From Pseudomonas sp. ACN8 (GTDB taxonomy: Bacteria; Pseudomonadota; Gammaproteobacteria; Pseudomonadales; Pseudomonadaceae), in NCBI RefSeq assembly GCF_002303925.1, contig NZ_MRCS01000037.1, positions 1 to 64,000 on the forward strand: a stretch of DNA of 64,000 bases, read 5' to 3'. Positions 16,074 to 24,847 of this stretch are shown piece by piece. A program made the translations under genes and the position numbers. The first letter of the stretch is position 1; the number at the start of each line of letters is the position of its first letter. The notes beneath the pieces were generated by a model that saw only the letters and a list, made by a program, of their open reading frames with translations, was not told where the DNA came from and ran no database searches.

Positions 16074-16655
16074 TCAAGCGCGACGCAGGGCGTGGTGTTC
16101 CATGCGGTTTTGCAATCGATAGAGATAGGCAAAACCCTGCTCCCAACGCTGGTGACCGGACTTCACGTTGATATGCCCCGCACCCGCCAGAATCCCCGCC
16201 TCGGCGCCCCACTGACGCGCCAGCTCCAGAGCTCGCGGTGCACTGACGGCGCTGTCGTTGTCGGAGCTGACAACCTGGCTGGGGAACGGCAGCAGATCCG
16301 TCGGGATCGGCGCGAAATTGCGCAAGGCCGGCGCGCAGGCCGGGCGTTCGACATCGGCTGGCGCGACGAGCAAGGCGCCGCGCACTTGACGCAAAAACTG
16401 CACGGGAGCGCTCGCGGCCCAATGGGCGACGGTGATGCAACCCAGGCTGTGGGCAATGAGAATCACCGGCGTGCTGTCGGCGGCAATCGCCTCGGCCAGC
16501 GCCGCGACCCAGTCTTCACGACGCGGCGTCAACCAGTCGGCCTGTTCCACCCGTGCGCTGTTCGGCAGGCTGTTCTGCCAGTGGCTTTGCCAATGATCTT
16601 CTGGCGATCCTTGCCAGCCCGGCACAATCAGGTAGCGAATTGATTCGTTGCGCAT
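16074..16655 (-). CDS. RBBP9/YdeN-family alpha/beta hydrolase
   Basis: The 193-residue protein starts IRYLIVPGWQGSPEDHWQSHW, a hallmark of the RBBP9/YdeN family of small serine hydrolases. The nucleophile elbow is AHSLG, then SSDND (acid) and GAGHIN (histidine) complete a plausible catalytic triad. There is no signal peptide, so it is cytoplasmic. A Shine-Dalgarno AGGAG precedes the ATG. It is the first gene of a probable two-gene operon with the SfnR-like gene. The substrate is unknown. Confidence 0.87.
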   Translation of the reverse strand: MRNESIRYLIVPGWQGSPEDHWQSHWQNSLPNSARVEQADWLTPRREDWVAALAEAIAADSTPVILIAHSLGCITVAHWAASAPVQFLRQVRGALLVAPADVERPACAPALRNFAPIPTDLLPFPSQVVSSDNDSAVSAPRALELARQWGAEAGILAGAGHINVKSGHQRWEQGFAYLYRLQNRMEHHALRRA

Positions 16656-16700
16656 GGGGGAGCTCTCCTGCTGCGTGTCTGTTCCCGGTCGAGTATAGGG

Positions 16701-16770
16701 AGAGGATTTATATTCGTTAAGGAATAAGAAGCTATTTATTAAGATCTATATCGAATATTAAACATATGAC
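16701..16770 (-). promoter_or_regulatory. AT-rich promoter region with inverted repeat, upstream of the hydrolase-sfnR operon
   Basis: The region is strongly AT-rich compared with its surroundings and contains ATATTCG (16710-16716) and its complement CGAATAT (16752-16758), separated by 35 bases. It is the natural promoter position for the minus-strand operon. The regulator is unknown. Confidence 0.4.
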
Positions 16771-16862
16771 CTGTGGGAGCGAGCTTGCTCGCGATGGCGG
16801 TGGATCAGCCACCTTTGATGTTGAATTTGAAGACGCCATCGCGAGCAGGCTCGCTCCCACAG
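16771..16862. repeat. REP pair (inverted)
   Basis: Inverted REP cores at 16771-16797 and 16835-16862 lie between the exbD terminator and the promoter of the hydrolase operon. Confidence 0.9.
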
Positions 16863-16889
16863 GGGTTGCGGTGTTGTGAAAATCGAGGC

Positions 16890-16924
16890 AAAAAAAGGGC
16901 CGCACCCTGCCAAGGAGACGGCCC
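16890..16924 (-). terminator. Rho-independent terminator of tonB-exbB-exbD
   Basis: The stem GGGCCG (16897-16902) pairs with CGGCCC (16919-16924), followed on the minus strand by seven T residues. It lies just beyond the exbD stop. Confidence 0.8.
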
Positions 16925-16941
16925 CGGAAAACGAAAATCTC

Positions 16942-17343
16942 TTAACGCGCGGTAATTACCGACAGTTTGGTAATCCCTGCCCGCTCAATCGACGCCATGG
17001 CCCGGGCCACTTCGCCGTAATTCACCCCATCGTCCGCCTGCAACTGCACACGCACCTCTGGGTCCTTGGCCTTCGCCGACTTGAGGTTGAACTCCAGCAA
17101 GTCCGGTTGTATTTCGTCCTTGTTGATAAACAGCTTGCCGGCACCGTCGATGCTCACCACCAACGGGTCTTTCTGCTTCACCGGCGCCACCGCCTCGGTC
17201 TTGGGCAGGTTGATCGCAATGGCGTTGGTCAGCAGCGGTGCGGTGACGATGAACACCACCAGCAACACCAGCATCACATCCACCAGCGGCGTCACGTTGA
17301 TCTCGCTGAGCACCTCATCGGTGTCTTGCGTGGAGAAGGCCAT
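16942..17343 (-). CDS. exbD: Biopolymer transport protein ExbD
   Basis: The 133-residue protein has a short cytoplasmic N-terminus, one membrane helix containing the conserved aspartate in INVTPLVDVMLVLLVVFIV, and a periplasmic domain ending GITKLSVITAR. It is part of the ExbB-ExbD proton-driven motor that energises TonB. It starts one base after the exbB stop, so the two are cotranslated. The adjacent TonB and outer-membrane receptor suggest a motor dedicated to sulfate-ester uptake. Confidence 0.93.
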   Translation of the reverse strand: MAFSTQDTDEVLSEINVTPLVDVMLVLLVVFIVTAPLLTNAIAINLPKTEAVAPVKQKDPLVVSIDGAGKLFINKDEIQPDLLEFNLKSAKAKDPEVRVQLQADDGVNYGEVARAMASIERAGITKLSVITAR

Positions 17344-17344
17344 G

Positions 17345-18070
17345 TCAGGACGCCTCCTTCACTTTCTGCACATTGCCCTGGGCTGCCGCCTTGTGCGCCG
17401 TCGGGTGGATCAGTACACGGAACGAACTCTTCTGCGCCAGGCTGTAGAAGTCGTGGGCGAAGTCATCCAGGTCCGCCGCCGTCAGTTTCAAACGACGCAA
17501 AAAATAGTTGTAAACCAGCACCGCCGGCACCGCGACGGCGATCCCCACGCCGGTGGCGACCAGTGCCGCGCCAATCGGCCCGGCGACCGTTTCAAGGCTT
17601 GCCGAGCCCGCCGCGCTGATGCCTTTCAACGCTTCCATGATTCCCCACACCGTGCCGAACAAACCAATGAATGGCGAGGTGCTGCCAATGCTCGCCAGTA
17701 CCGCCAACCCGGTTTCCAGCGACCGACGCTCACGCACGATCTGCTGACGCAAGGCACGCTCCAGACGATCCTGATGATTGATCGCCTGGCTCAAGTCCGC
17801 CGCCTGCGGCGCCTCGCCCACCTGGATTGCCGCATAACCAGCCTGTGCAACCCGGGCTGCCGCGCCGGGCCGGGTTTCGCTCAGCTCGGCTGCCGAGTCG
17901 AGGCTCGACGCGGCCCAGAACTGCTGATGAAACCTTCGATCCTGTGCCTTGAGGCGAACGAACTGCACGCCCTTGAGCAATGCCAGACCCCAGGTCGCGA
18001 CGGAAAAAACCACCAGCAGCCAGATCACCGCGCTTTCGATGGATTCAAGTGGAGATGCCAGTAACGTCAT
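17345..18070 (-). CDS. exbB: Biopolymer transport protein ExbB
   Basis: This is a 241-residue MotA/TolQ/ExbB-family protein with three membrane segments: one near residues 12-30, and a pair in the region ASIGSTSPFIGLFGTVWGIMEA and GAALVATGVGIAVAVPAVLVYN. It forms the pentameric stator around ExbD. It lies between tonB (44-base gap) and exbD (1-base gap). Confidence 0.93.
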   Translation of the reverse strand: MTLLASPLESIESAVIWLLVVFSVATWGLALLKGVQFVRLKAQDRRFHQQFWAASSLDSAAELSETRPGAAARVAQAGYAAIQVGEAPQAADLSQAINHQDRLERALRQQIVRERRSLETGLAVLASIGSTSPFIGLFGTVWGIMEALKGISAAGSASLETVAGPIGAALVATGVGIAVAVPAVLVYNYFLRRLKLTAADLDDFAHDFYSLAQKSSFRVLIHPTAHKAAAQGNVQKVKEAS

Positions 18071-18114
18071 GGTGTATTCCTCGTGTAAACGTTTCGCGCG
18101 AATTTGGTTTCGGT

Positions 18115-18930
18115 TTAATGAATCTTGAAATCGATGGGCACGCTGACCCAGCCATCCTGGGCGACATCACCTCGCCTGGCCGGCACGAAACTCCAGCGTT
18201 TCACCGCGTTCAGCGCGGCTTCGTCGAGTGCATCGCGACCGCTGCTTTTCTGGAGCTGGATCTCGCCGGGCTTGCCGCTGGCCAGCACATGTACGCGCAA
18301 CAACACCGTGCCTTCCCAGCCGCGACGCTGGGCCAGCGAGGGGTATTGCGGTGCCGGGTTTTTCAAGTAACCGGCGGTGGCCGAGGCTGGTGTCACAGGT
18401 GCGGGCGCCGGCGGTGCAGGTGGTGCCGGGGCGGCGACAGGCGCTGTCGGTTTCGCTGGCGCGGGTGGTTGTTCAACGGCTTTTGGTGCCGGTTTCGGCA
18501 GCGGTTTAGCCACGGGCTTCGGCTTCGGCTTCGGAACTGGTTTAGGTGGCGCAGGTTTTACTGCCAACTCGTCTTCCACGGGCGGTGGCGGCTCAACCAC
18601 TGGCTGCACCAGTTGCGGAGGCGGAGGCTCGACCACTGGTGGCGCCGGACGCGAGAACTCGATGGTCATCGGCGGAATCTGCGGCGGCACCATGGGCAGC
18701 ACGGTGGTCGGTTGCTGATTGACCCAATAGATCACCGCGCCATGCACCAGCAACGCCAGCACGCCGAGCAGGACCGTTTCCCTTCGGCTCAAAATGCCCT
18801 TGGGCGAACGCTGCAAACGCAACTGGCCCAATGGCACCCGGTGCGGTCGGCCGAGGTCGACCAACTCACCACCGGGCGCCTGGCGCCACAGCACTTCATG
18901 TGCACCGGCGGCGATCTGGACATTGCCCAT
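18115..18930 (-). CDS. tonB: TonB energy-transducing protein with N-terminal extension
   Basis: The 271-residue protein has about 50 cytoplasmic residues before its single membrane anchor (VLLGVLALLVHGAVIYWV). A long proline-rich rigid spacer follows, with PKP and PPP repeats (residues about 80-185). The C-terminal TonB domain contains YPSLAQRRGWEGTVLLRV and WSFVPAR. It links the ExbBD motor to outer-membrane receptors. The N-terminal extension is longer than in E. coli TonB and resembles the extended form known in Pseudomonas. A ribosome-binding site AGGGAG precedes the ATG. It is the first gene of the tonB-exbB-exbD operon. Confidence 0.92.
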   Translation of the reverse strand: MGNVQIAAGAHEVLWRQAPGGELVDLGRPHRVPLGQLRLQRSPKGILSRRETVLLGVLALLVHGAVIYWVNQQPTTVLPMVPPQIPPMTIEFSRPAPPVVEPPPPQLVQPVVEPPPPVEDELAVKPAPPKPVPKPKPKPVAKPLPKPAPKAVEQPPAPAKPTAPVAAPAPPAPPAPAPVTPASATAGYLKNPAPQYPSLAQRRGWEGTVLLRVHVLASGKPGEIQLQKSSGRDALDEAALNAVKRWSFVPARRGDVAQDGWVSVPIDFKIH

Positions 18931-19130
18931 TGTTTAACTCCCTGCGGTCTCTTTGTGGATTACCGGAACGTCGTTCTGAACATCCCCCGACGGCGCCCTG
19001 GTAGAGCAATCATTGGCTTGAACACTTAGTTCTGAAAGTAATGTTTAAATTTATGTTTAGACCATAAGAGAATATATAAAACCATCAATCCACCGCCTGA
19101 GCCCGCCGTTCAAGGGCTCCGGCGTAGTGG

Positions 19131-19184
19131 AAAAAAACCGATGCCTTGCCCGCATTGAAAGTATTCATCCAAGGCATGGTTTTT
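19131..19184. terminator. Bidirectional rho-independent terminator after the TonB-dependent receptor gene
   Basis: ATGCCTTG (19141-19148) pairs perfectly with CAAGGCAT (19170-19177). An A-run (19131-19137) lies before and a T-run (19180-19184) after, so it can stop transcription from both sides. It begins just beyond the receptor stop at 19190. Confidence 0.75.
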
Positions 19185-19189
19185 CGCCG

Positions 19190-21550
19190 TCAGAAGTCAT
19201 ATCGACCGGTCACGCCCAGCGTCCGCGGTGTGCCGAGCAGGCCTTCATAACCACCATTGGCGGCCGTCCACAGCGTCGTGTAATAGGTTTTGTCGAAGGC
19301 GTTTTTCAGCCACAACGAAACGTCCCACTGCCCTTGGTTGAAGTCGCCGCGAAGGCCGGTGGAGAGGTTGACCACCGCATAACTCGGGATCTGCCCGAAG
19401 TCGGAATCTTCCACCGTGCCCACCGCTTTGGAGCGGAACGCATAGCTGGCGGTGACGTACTCTTCAAAGCCGTTGTTCAGGTTCCATTTGTATTCGCCGT
19501 TGGCGTTGCCGATCCATTTCGAAGCACCCACCACTTGATGGCCGCTGAGGTCGCAGGATGCTGGAGCGCCTGGCGCCAGGCTGACTTCCGGCGGGCACGG
19601 CGCGTCCTTGTACGAGAGGTAGCTGACGTCGTTGTACGAGCCGTTGATGTTCAACGTCAGGCCACGCAGCGGGATCAGGGTGCTTTCGAACTCCACGCCA
19701 CGGGAGCGCACGGAGCCGGCGTTGGTCAGGTATTGCACGCGATTGACGTCGTCGAAGGCGTTGGTCTGGTAGCCGTTGACCTGGGTCCAGAACAGGTTGG
19801 CGTTGAGTTGCAGGCGGCGGTCCCACAGGGTGCTCTTGAAACCGAGTTCCGCGTTATTGGCGCGCTCGGTGCCGATCAGCAGCGAATCGGCACCGGCCAC
19901 CGGCGCCGTGCCGACGGCCAGATTGACCCCGCCGGATTTTTCGCCATGGGACAACGTGGCGTAAGTGAGCAGGTCGTCGGTGAGGCGGTAACTGAGGTTC
20001 AGCAAGCCCGAGGGACTGGAGCTGTACTGATTCAATTCGCCGGAATCGAAGACGCCGGCGCGAGCACGTCGTGCCGCAGCCGCCGCACCGCTGACCGCTG
20101 CACCACCCACCGGTGCATCACGGGTCACCCTGGCGTTTTTCTCTTCATAGGTGCCGCGCAGGCCGGCGGTGAAATCCAGGCGTTCGGTCAGGTGCCAGGT
20201 GCCTTGGGCGAACAGCGCAAAGCTGTTGGTTTCGATATGACCGTTGCCAACACTATCGATGTTGTTCAAAGCGCCGTTAGGCGTGCCGTTCCAGATGTCC
20301 GCTTGCGGGCCGTAAAAGGCGAAGGATGTGTTGTCCAGATCGGAACCGAAGTAATAGGCGCCGAGCACGTAATCGAAGAATCCACCGGTAGGCGACGCCA
20401 GGCGAAACTCCTGTGAATACTGCTTATCCTCCACCGAAACCCCAGCATTGAAGAAGGTGGAAACGTCCAGACCATCATCGTTGCGCGGGGTGAAATTCCA
20501 CCAGCGATAAGAGCTGATAGAGGTCAGTGTGAAGTCGCTTGGCAGTGTCCAGTTGGCCTCGACCGACGTGCCGCCCTGATGCACGGTGACGTGCTGGTCG
20601 TTGTTCAGGTTGACCTTGCGGTGCGTGCCGTCGACCAGTGTCGCGCCCGCCGCATTGGCCCGGCGCTGGTAAAGATTGGTGCCATTGATGGTTGGCCCGG
20701 TGTTGAACAACACACGAGTGCCGGCGCTGGAATCTTCTTCGTTGTAGTCGCCGATCCAGCGCAGGCTGAATGACTCGTTGGGCTTGAACAGCAACTGGCC
20801 ACGGAAGCCATCGCGCGAGCCGCCGTTTAACTCGTGGCCGTCGAACTCGTTCTTGATGTCACCGTCGCTGCGGGTGCGATACGCAGAAAAGCGTCCGGCC
20901 AGTTCGTCATTCAGCGGGCCGGAAATCGTGCCCTTGGTCTGGAAGTATCCGTCTTCGCCCACCGAAGATTCGATGCTGCGCTCAGGGGTAAAGGTCGGCG
21001 CGCGGGTGCTGATATTGATCACGCCAGCGGTGGTGTTCTTGCCGAACAAGGTGCCTTGCGGACCGCGCAGCACTTCGAGCTGCTCGATGTCCATCAGGTC
21101 GAATACGGCCATGCCGGGGCGGCCGAGGTAAACGTTGTCGATGTACAGGCCGACACTGCCTTCCAGGCCATCGCTGGCCGGGTTGTTGCCCAGGCCACGG
21201 ATCGACACACTGGACTGACGCGCATGCATGTAGGCGACGTTGACACTGGGTACCAGCTGCTGCAGATCCTGGATGCGATAGACCCGCTGGGTTTCCAGGG
21301 TCTGGCCGCTGACCACGCTCATCGGCGTCGGCACATCCTGCGAACTTTCTTCGCGGCGGCGAGTGGTAACCGTCACGGTTTCCAGTTGCGCGCTGTCGGC
21401 CGTGGCGGTTTTAGTGGGTGTGGTTTGCGGGGTAGCGCTTTCTGCCGCATAGCCTTGGGTCCAACTGGCGCTGCCTGCCAGCAACAAGGCCAGGGGCAGG
21501 CGTTTGAGCCGTTGGGGTGAAGAGGTTGAAGCGACGTGCAACGGACTCAT
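19190..21550 (-). CDS. sftP: TonB-dependent outer-membrane receptor (SftP-like, sulfate esters)
   Basis: The 786-residue protein starts with a signal peptide (residues 1-35, cleavage near GYAAES). A TonB box-like stretch ETVTVT precedes the plug domain (PTPMSVVSGQTLETQ, VRGLGNN-like SIRGLGNN, LRGPQGTLFGKNTTAG). A beta-barrel follows, ending in the aromatic C-terminus GRYDF. The start at 21550 is chosen because the frame upstream of it translates REP sequence. The position between a dedicated tonB-exbBD and atsK/sftR matches the sulfate-ester receptor SftP of P. putida S-313, as I recall it. The ligand assignment is by context. Confidence 0.85.
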   Translation of the reverse strand: MSPLHVASTSSPQRLKRLPLALLLAGSASWTQGYAAESATPQTTPTKTATADSAQLETVTVTTRRREESSQDVPTPMSVVSGQTLETQRVYRIQDLQQLVPSVNVAYMHARQSSVSIRGLGNNPASDGLEGSVGLYIDNVYLGRPGMAVFDLMDIEQLEVLRGPQGTLFGKNTTAGVINISTRAPTFTPERSIESSVGEDGYFQTKGTISGPLNDELAGRFSAYRTRSDGDIKNEFDGHELNGGSRDGFRGQLLFKPNESFSLRWIGDYNEEDSSAGTRVLFNTGPTINGTNLYQRRANAAGATLVDGTHRKVNLNNDQHVTVHQGGTSVEANWTLPSDFTLTSISSYRWWNFTPRNDDGLDVSTFFNAGVSVEDKQYSQEFRLASPTGGFFDYVLGAYYFGSDLDNTSFAFYGPQADIWNGTPNGALNNIDSVGNGHIETNSFALFAQGTWHLTERLDFTAGLRGTYEEKNARVTRDAPVGGAAVSGAAAAARRARAGVFDSGELNQYSSSPSGLLNLSYRLTDDLLTYATLSHGEKSGGVNLAVGTAPVAGADSLLIGTERANNAELGFKSTLWDRRLQLNANLFWTQVNGYQTNAFDDVNRVQYLTNAGSVRSRGVEFESTLIPLRGLTLNINGSYNDVSYLSYKDAPCPPEVSLAPGAPASCDLSGHQVVGASKWIGNANGEYKWNLNNGFEEYVTASYAFRSKAVGTVEDSDFGQIPSYAVVNLSTGLRGDFNQGQWDVSLWLKNAFDKTYYTTLWTAANGGYEGLLGTPRTLGVTGRYDF

Positions 21551-21597
21551 AAGGCGGGGTTCCCGATCAAAAGAATTCTGAATTGCTTGATTGGCCG

Positions 21598-21675
21598 CCA
21601 TCGCCAGCAGGCTGGCTCCCACATTGGTTTTGTGTACGCCACAAATCCCCTGTGGGAGCGAGCCTGCTCGCGATA
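21598..21675. repeat. REP pair (inverted, one copy diverged)
   Basis: A diverged REP (GCCAGCAGGCTGGCTCC, both palindrome arms changed together) at 21598-21622 faces a consensus copy at 21649-21675, between the receptor gene and atsK. The compensating changes keep the stem. Confidence 0.85.
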
Positions 21676-21683
21676 GCGTCAGG

Positions 21684-22604
21684 TCAGACGCCGTCGATAT
21701 CCGGCCCTTTCACCGTCTGGCTGACCTGCCCGTTCACACCCACCGCCACCTCGCCCTTGAGCGTTACCCGGCGCACGATGCGGTCCTGGGTCCCGTAGTC
21801 ATCCACCGCGTAATGCTGGGTGGAGCGGTTGTCCCAGATCGCCACATCGCCAGCCTTCCAGCGCCAGCGCACGATGTTTTCCTGGCGGATCACATGGCTT
21901 TGCAGCAAGCCGAACAGGTGCGCCGAATCGGCCTGGGAATAGCCCTTGATGCGTTTGACGAAATGCCCCAGCAACAGGCTCTTCTCACCGCTGACCGGGT
22001 GCACGCGGACCACCGGGTGTTCGGTCTCGTAGACGGTCGAGGTGAAGATCTTGCGATAGCGCTCCAGCTTCTCGGCAGAGACGTCAGGCCGGGCGCCGGC
22101 GTAGTCGTATTCGTTGCTGTGCACGGCGACCAGTTTGTCGGCCAGCTCACGCAGCTCCACCGACAACCCTTCATAGGCAGTGGCGGTGTTGGCCCACAGG
22201 GTGTCGCCACCGAAAGCCGGCGCAACCACCGAGCGCAGGATCGAGGCTTTGGGGTAGGCCTCGACGAAGGTCACGTCGGTGTGCCAGGAGCTGGCTCGCT
22301 GGCCTTCGGCACCGTCCAGTTCCAGCAGAAAACGCGTGCCTTCGCGCACTGGTACGGTCGGGTGTGCCACCGGCTCGCCGAGCAGGTGGGCGAACGCCTC
22401 CTGGCGCTGATCGTCGAGCTGGGTCTGCTCGCGGAAGAAGATCACTTTGTATTGCAGCAGTGCCTGTTGAATGGCTTCAACAGTGGCGGCATCCAGTTCG
22501 CCAGAAAGGTGTACGCCACGAATCTCGGCGCCGATGCGGCCGGCCACCGGATGGACTTCAAGCGCGTGAACAGCGGGTTGTACGGCGAAAGCGGCATTGC
22601 TCAT
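21684..22604 (-). CDS. atsK: Alpha-ketoglutarate-dependent sulfate ester dioxygenase AtsK (TauD family)
   Basis: The 306-residue TauD-family Fe(II)/2-oxoglutarate oxygenase has the metal triad at H108, D110 (WHTDVTF) and H264 (STQHYAVDDYG), and the 2-oxoglutarate-binding arginines in DRIVRRVTL. The triad numbering is the same as I recall for P. putida AtsK. The enzyme oxidises alkyl sulfate esters to an aldehyde and free sulfate. The start at 22604 follows GAGG with good spacing. It is divergent from the LysR gene sftR and upstream of the receptor gene, so it probably shares the sftR-controlled promoter region. Confidence 0.92.
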   Translation of the reverse strand: MSNAAFAVQPAVHALEVHPVAGRIGAEIRGVHLSGELDAATVEAIQQALLQYKVIFFREQTQLDDQRQEAFAHLLGEPVAHPTVPVREGTRFLLELDGAEGQRASSWHTDVTFVEAYPKASILRSVVAPAFGGDTLWANTATAYEGLSVELRELADKLVAVHSNEYDYAGARPDVSAEKLERYRKIFTSTVYETEHPVVRVHPVSGEKSLLLGHFVKRIKGYSQADSAHLFGLLQSHVIRQENIVRWRWKAGDVAIWDNRSTQHYAVDDYGTQDRIVRRVTLKGEVAVGVNGQVSQTVKGPDIDGV

Positions 22605-22659
22605 GGGTAGACCCTCATCAGACTGCTTACGGTTGAACCGGCCGCGAAACACTGCTCTA

Positions 22660-22700
22660 TCTATATTCTATTTAGATCTAATAGATATTAGAATGCTTCG
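22660..22700. promoter_or_regulatory. Candidate SftR operator between atsK and sftR
   Basis: The intergenic region contains ATTCTA (22665-22670) and its complement TAGAAT (22689-22694) flanking the perfect palindrome TTAGATCTAA (22672-22681). The sequence is AT-rich and lies between divergent genes, the usual place of a LysR-type binding site. Confidence 0.5.
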
Positions 22701-22787
22701 TTGACGGAATAAGAGGTTGCATTTAAAACCTCAGTCAACCCTCGTCGCAAATGCCTTCGAGCTATTTTTAGGATGCCGGAAAAGCAT

Positions 22788-23708
22788 ATGGATCTTCGTC
22801 AGTTGCGTTACTTCATCGCCCTCGACGAGCACCGCAGTTTCGTGCGCGCGGCCGAGGCCATGGGCATTACCCAGCCTGCCTTCAGCCGCAGCATTCAGGG
22901 GCTCGAACACGAGTTCGGCTGCGTGTTGGTGGACCGTGGCAACAAGGACTTGCGCCCCACCCCCGAAGGTCTGGTGGTGCTGCAACATGCCCGCAGCCTG
23001 GTACAAGGCGCGGCCCTCTTGAATGCCGAAGTGACGCAGATGACCAAGCTCGATGCCGGTGAACTGCGCTTCGGTTGCGGCCCGGCACCGGCGGTGAAAC
23101 TGGTGCCGGATGCGGTGGCGCAATTCATCAATGCGCACCCGAAAGTGCGCACCTGTTTCGAGGTGGATAACTGGGAAAAACTCAGCCGCGCCCTGAGCCG
23201 TGAGGAGATCGAATTTTTCATCGCCGACATCCGCCATTTCGAGTCTGACCCGAACTTTCAGACCCAGGCCCTGACGCCCAAGCGCGGTGTGTTTTTCTGC
23301 CGACCCGGGCACCCGCTGCTGGCCAAGGAGAGCCTGTCGACCAACGACATGTTCGATTACCCACTGGCGACTACGATGATTCCGCCGGGCATTCGCAAAC
23401 TGCTGGCGAACCTCAGTGGGCGAGTGGATTTTTCACCGACCATCGAGACAGAGCATTTCCCGGCGCTGGTGAAAGTGGTGCTGCAATCGAATGCGATTGG
23501 CGTGGGGACTGAAGAAGCGTTTGTTGAAGACATTGCCCAGGGTTCCCTGGCACTACTGCACTGGCGCAATCTGCCGCAGAACATCGAGAGCATGAATGCG
23601 CGGTGCGGGATCGTCAGTCGCACCGGGTTCCGCTTGTCGCCGGCGGCGCGGGCGATGATCGAGACGTTGGTGGCGGTGGACAGGCAGCAGATCAGCGTCG
23701 CGGTTTGA
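22788..23708 (+). CDS. sftR: LysR-type regulator of sulfate ester metabolism (SftR-like)
   Basis: This is a 306-residue LysR protein. The winged-helix domain is at residues 1-60 (MDLRQLRYFIALDEHRSFVRAAEAM..., ITQPAFSRSIQGLE). The effector domain follows, with GELRFGCGPAPAVKLVPDAV. The ATG at 22788 gives the canonical LysR N-terminus; an ATG five codons upstream (22773) is also possible. It is transcribed away from atsK. In P. putida S-313 SftR activates sulfate-ester genes during sulfate starvation; the same role is inferred here from gene order. Confidence 0.87.
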   Translation: MDLRQLRYFIALDEHRSFVRAAEAMGITQPAFSRSIQGLEHEFGCVLVDRGNKDLRPTPEGLVVLQHARSLVQGAALLNAEVTQMTKLDAGELRFGCGPAPAVKLVPDAVAQFINAHPKVRTCFEVDNWEKLSRALSREEIEFFIADIRHFESDPNFQTQALTPKRGVFFCRPGHPLLAKESLSTNDMFDYPLATTMIPPGIRKLLANLSGRVDFSPTIETEHFPALVKVVLQSNAIGVGTEEAFVEDIAQGSLALLHWRNLPQNIESMNARCGIVSRTGFRLSPAARAMIETLVAVDRQQISVAV

Positions 23709-23713
23709 TGGCC

Positions 23714-23810
23714 CCATCGCGAGCAGGCTCGCTCCCACATTGGATTTGAGTCGTACACAAACTGTGTGTCCGACAGAGATCCCCTGTGGGAGCGAGCCTG
23801 CTCGCGATGG
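23714..23810. repeat. REP pair (inverted)
   Basis: Inverted REP cores at 23714-23739 and 23783-23810 lie between the convergent sftR and atsR genes. Confidence 0.9.
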
Positions 23811-23833
23811 GGCCAGTAAGACCGCCAGAAATT

Positions 23834-24847
23834 TCAGAGCTTCGCCGCAGCCAACTCCGGCGCCACCCAATCGCTGACCTTGAACGACTTGCGGATCAGC
23901 TTCTGCTGCGAAGCCAAATCCACCGCATCCTGCAACTTGCCAAGGAACACTGGATCAAGCGTCGAGGGGAAAACCTCGCTCAGCTTCTGATCCTTCAGAT
24001 CCTGCGTGAGGATCACCGCCGGATAACTCGCCAGCCCCGACACCAACTGAATGTAAGCGTCCTTGTTGCTGTCCTGGGTCAGCCACTCCACGGCCTGCTG
24101 TTGGGCCTTGAGCAGTTTCGCCACCGCTTCCGGATGCGCATCGACAAACTTCCCGGTCCCTATCAGCACCGCCTGCACACTGCCGGCGCCGCCCAGATCC
24201 TTGGTATTGAGCGGCAACTCGGCCAGCCCCTTGGCTTGCAACGCCGTCAGCCCGGAACCGCCCCACGACGCATCGATCTGCTTCGCCGCCAGCGCCGCGA
24301 CCGCCGCGTTGAAGTCCAGGTTGATGACTTTCACGTCCTTCTCGCTCAAGCCCTGACTGGCCAGCGCCGCATCGAAGGACAGCTGGCTGGCGGTGCCACG
24401 GAAGATCGCCACGCGTTTGCCCTTTAGGTCCTGCAGGGTCTTGATCCCCGAACCCGGCACTACGCCGAGGTAATGCTTTACCCCGCGCGCCGAGGCACTG
24501 AGCAGTCGCGTATCCAGACCATTGGACTTGCCGATGATGGCCGCCAGATCGCCGAGGTAGGCCAGGTCCACCTGACCGTTGGCGAACGCCTCGTTAATCA
24601 CGGGGCCTGCGCCCTTGAAGAAGCTCCACTGAATCTTGATGCCTTGATCGGCGAAAGCCTTTTCGAAGATCTGTTGATCACGCAGCACATCCACCACACC
24701 GCCGCCGCTGTGCTGGGTACCGGCACTCAGGTCCGGCACCGCGATGCGGATTTCCTTGAGTTCGCTAGCGTTGACCGTGAAAGCCAGCAGCCCCGCCAGG
24801 GCCGGTGCGGCGAACAAACTGATGACACGTTTGAAGGGAAGTTTCAT
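23834..24847 (-). CDS. atsR: Sulfate ester ABC transporter substrate-binding protein AtsR
   Basis: The 337-residue SsuA/TauA-family periplasmic protein has a signal peptide ending TVNASE. The body contains QWSFFKGAGPVINEAFANGQVDLAYLGDL, typical of aliphatic-sulfonate and sulfate-ester binding proteins. A Shine-Dalgarno AAGGAG precedes the ATG. It is divergent from the permease and ATPase genes, unlike the usual collinear operon. It delivers sulfate esters to AtsB/AtsC; this assignment rests on its neighbours. Confidence 0.87.
   Translation of the reverse strand: MKLPFKRVISLFAAPALAGLLAFTVNASELKEIRIAVPDLSAGTQHSGGGVVDVLRDQQIFEKAFADQGIKIQWSFFKGAGPVINEAFANGQVDLAYLGDLAAIIGKSNGLDTRLLSASARGVKHYLGVVPGSGIKTLQDLKGKRVAIFRGTASQLSFDAALASQGLSEKDVKVINLDFNAAVAALAAKQIDASWGGSGLTALQAKGLAELPLNTKDLGGAGSVQAVLIGTGKFVDAHPEAVAKLLKAQQQAVEWLTQDSNKDAYIQLVSGLASYPAVILTQDLKDQKLSEVFPSTLDPVFLGKLQDAVDLASQQKLIRKSFKVSDWVAPELAAAKL

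Noticed and set aside
21551..21622. Open frames starting with MGASLLAM or similar, here as an N-terminal extension of the TonB receptor and at many other places
   Set aside because: They are translations of REP palindromes in one fixed frame, repeated at most REP sites; the real starts lie downstream.
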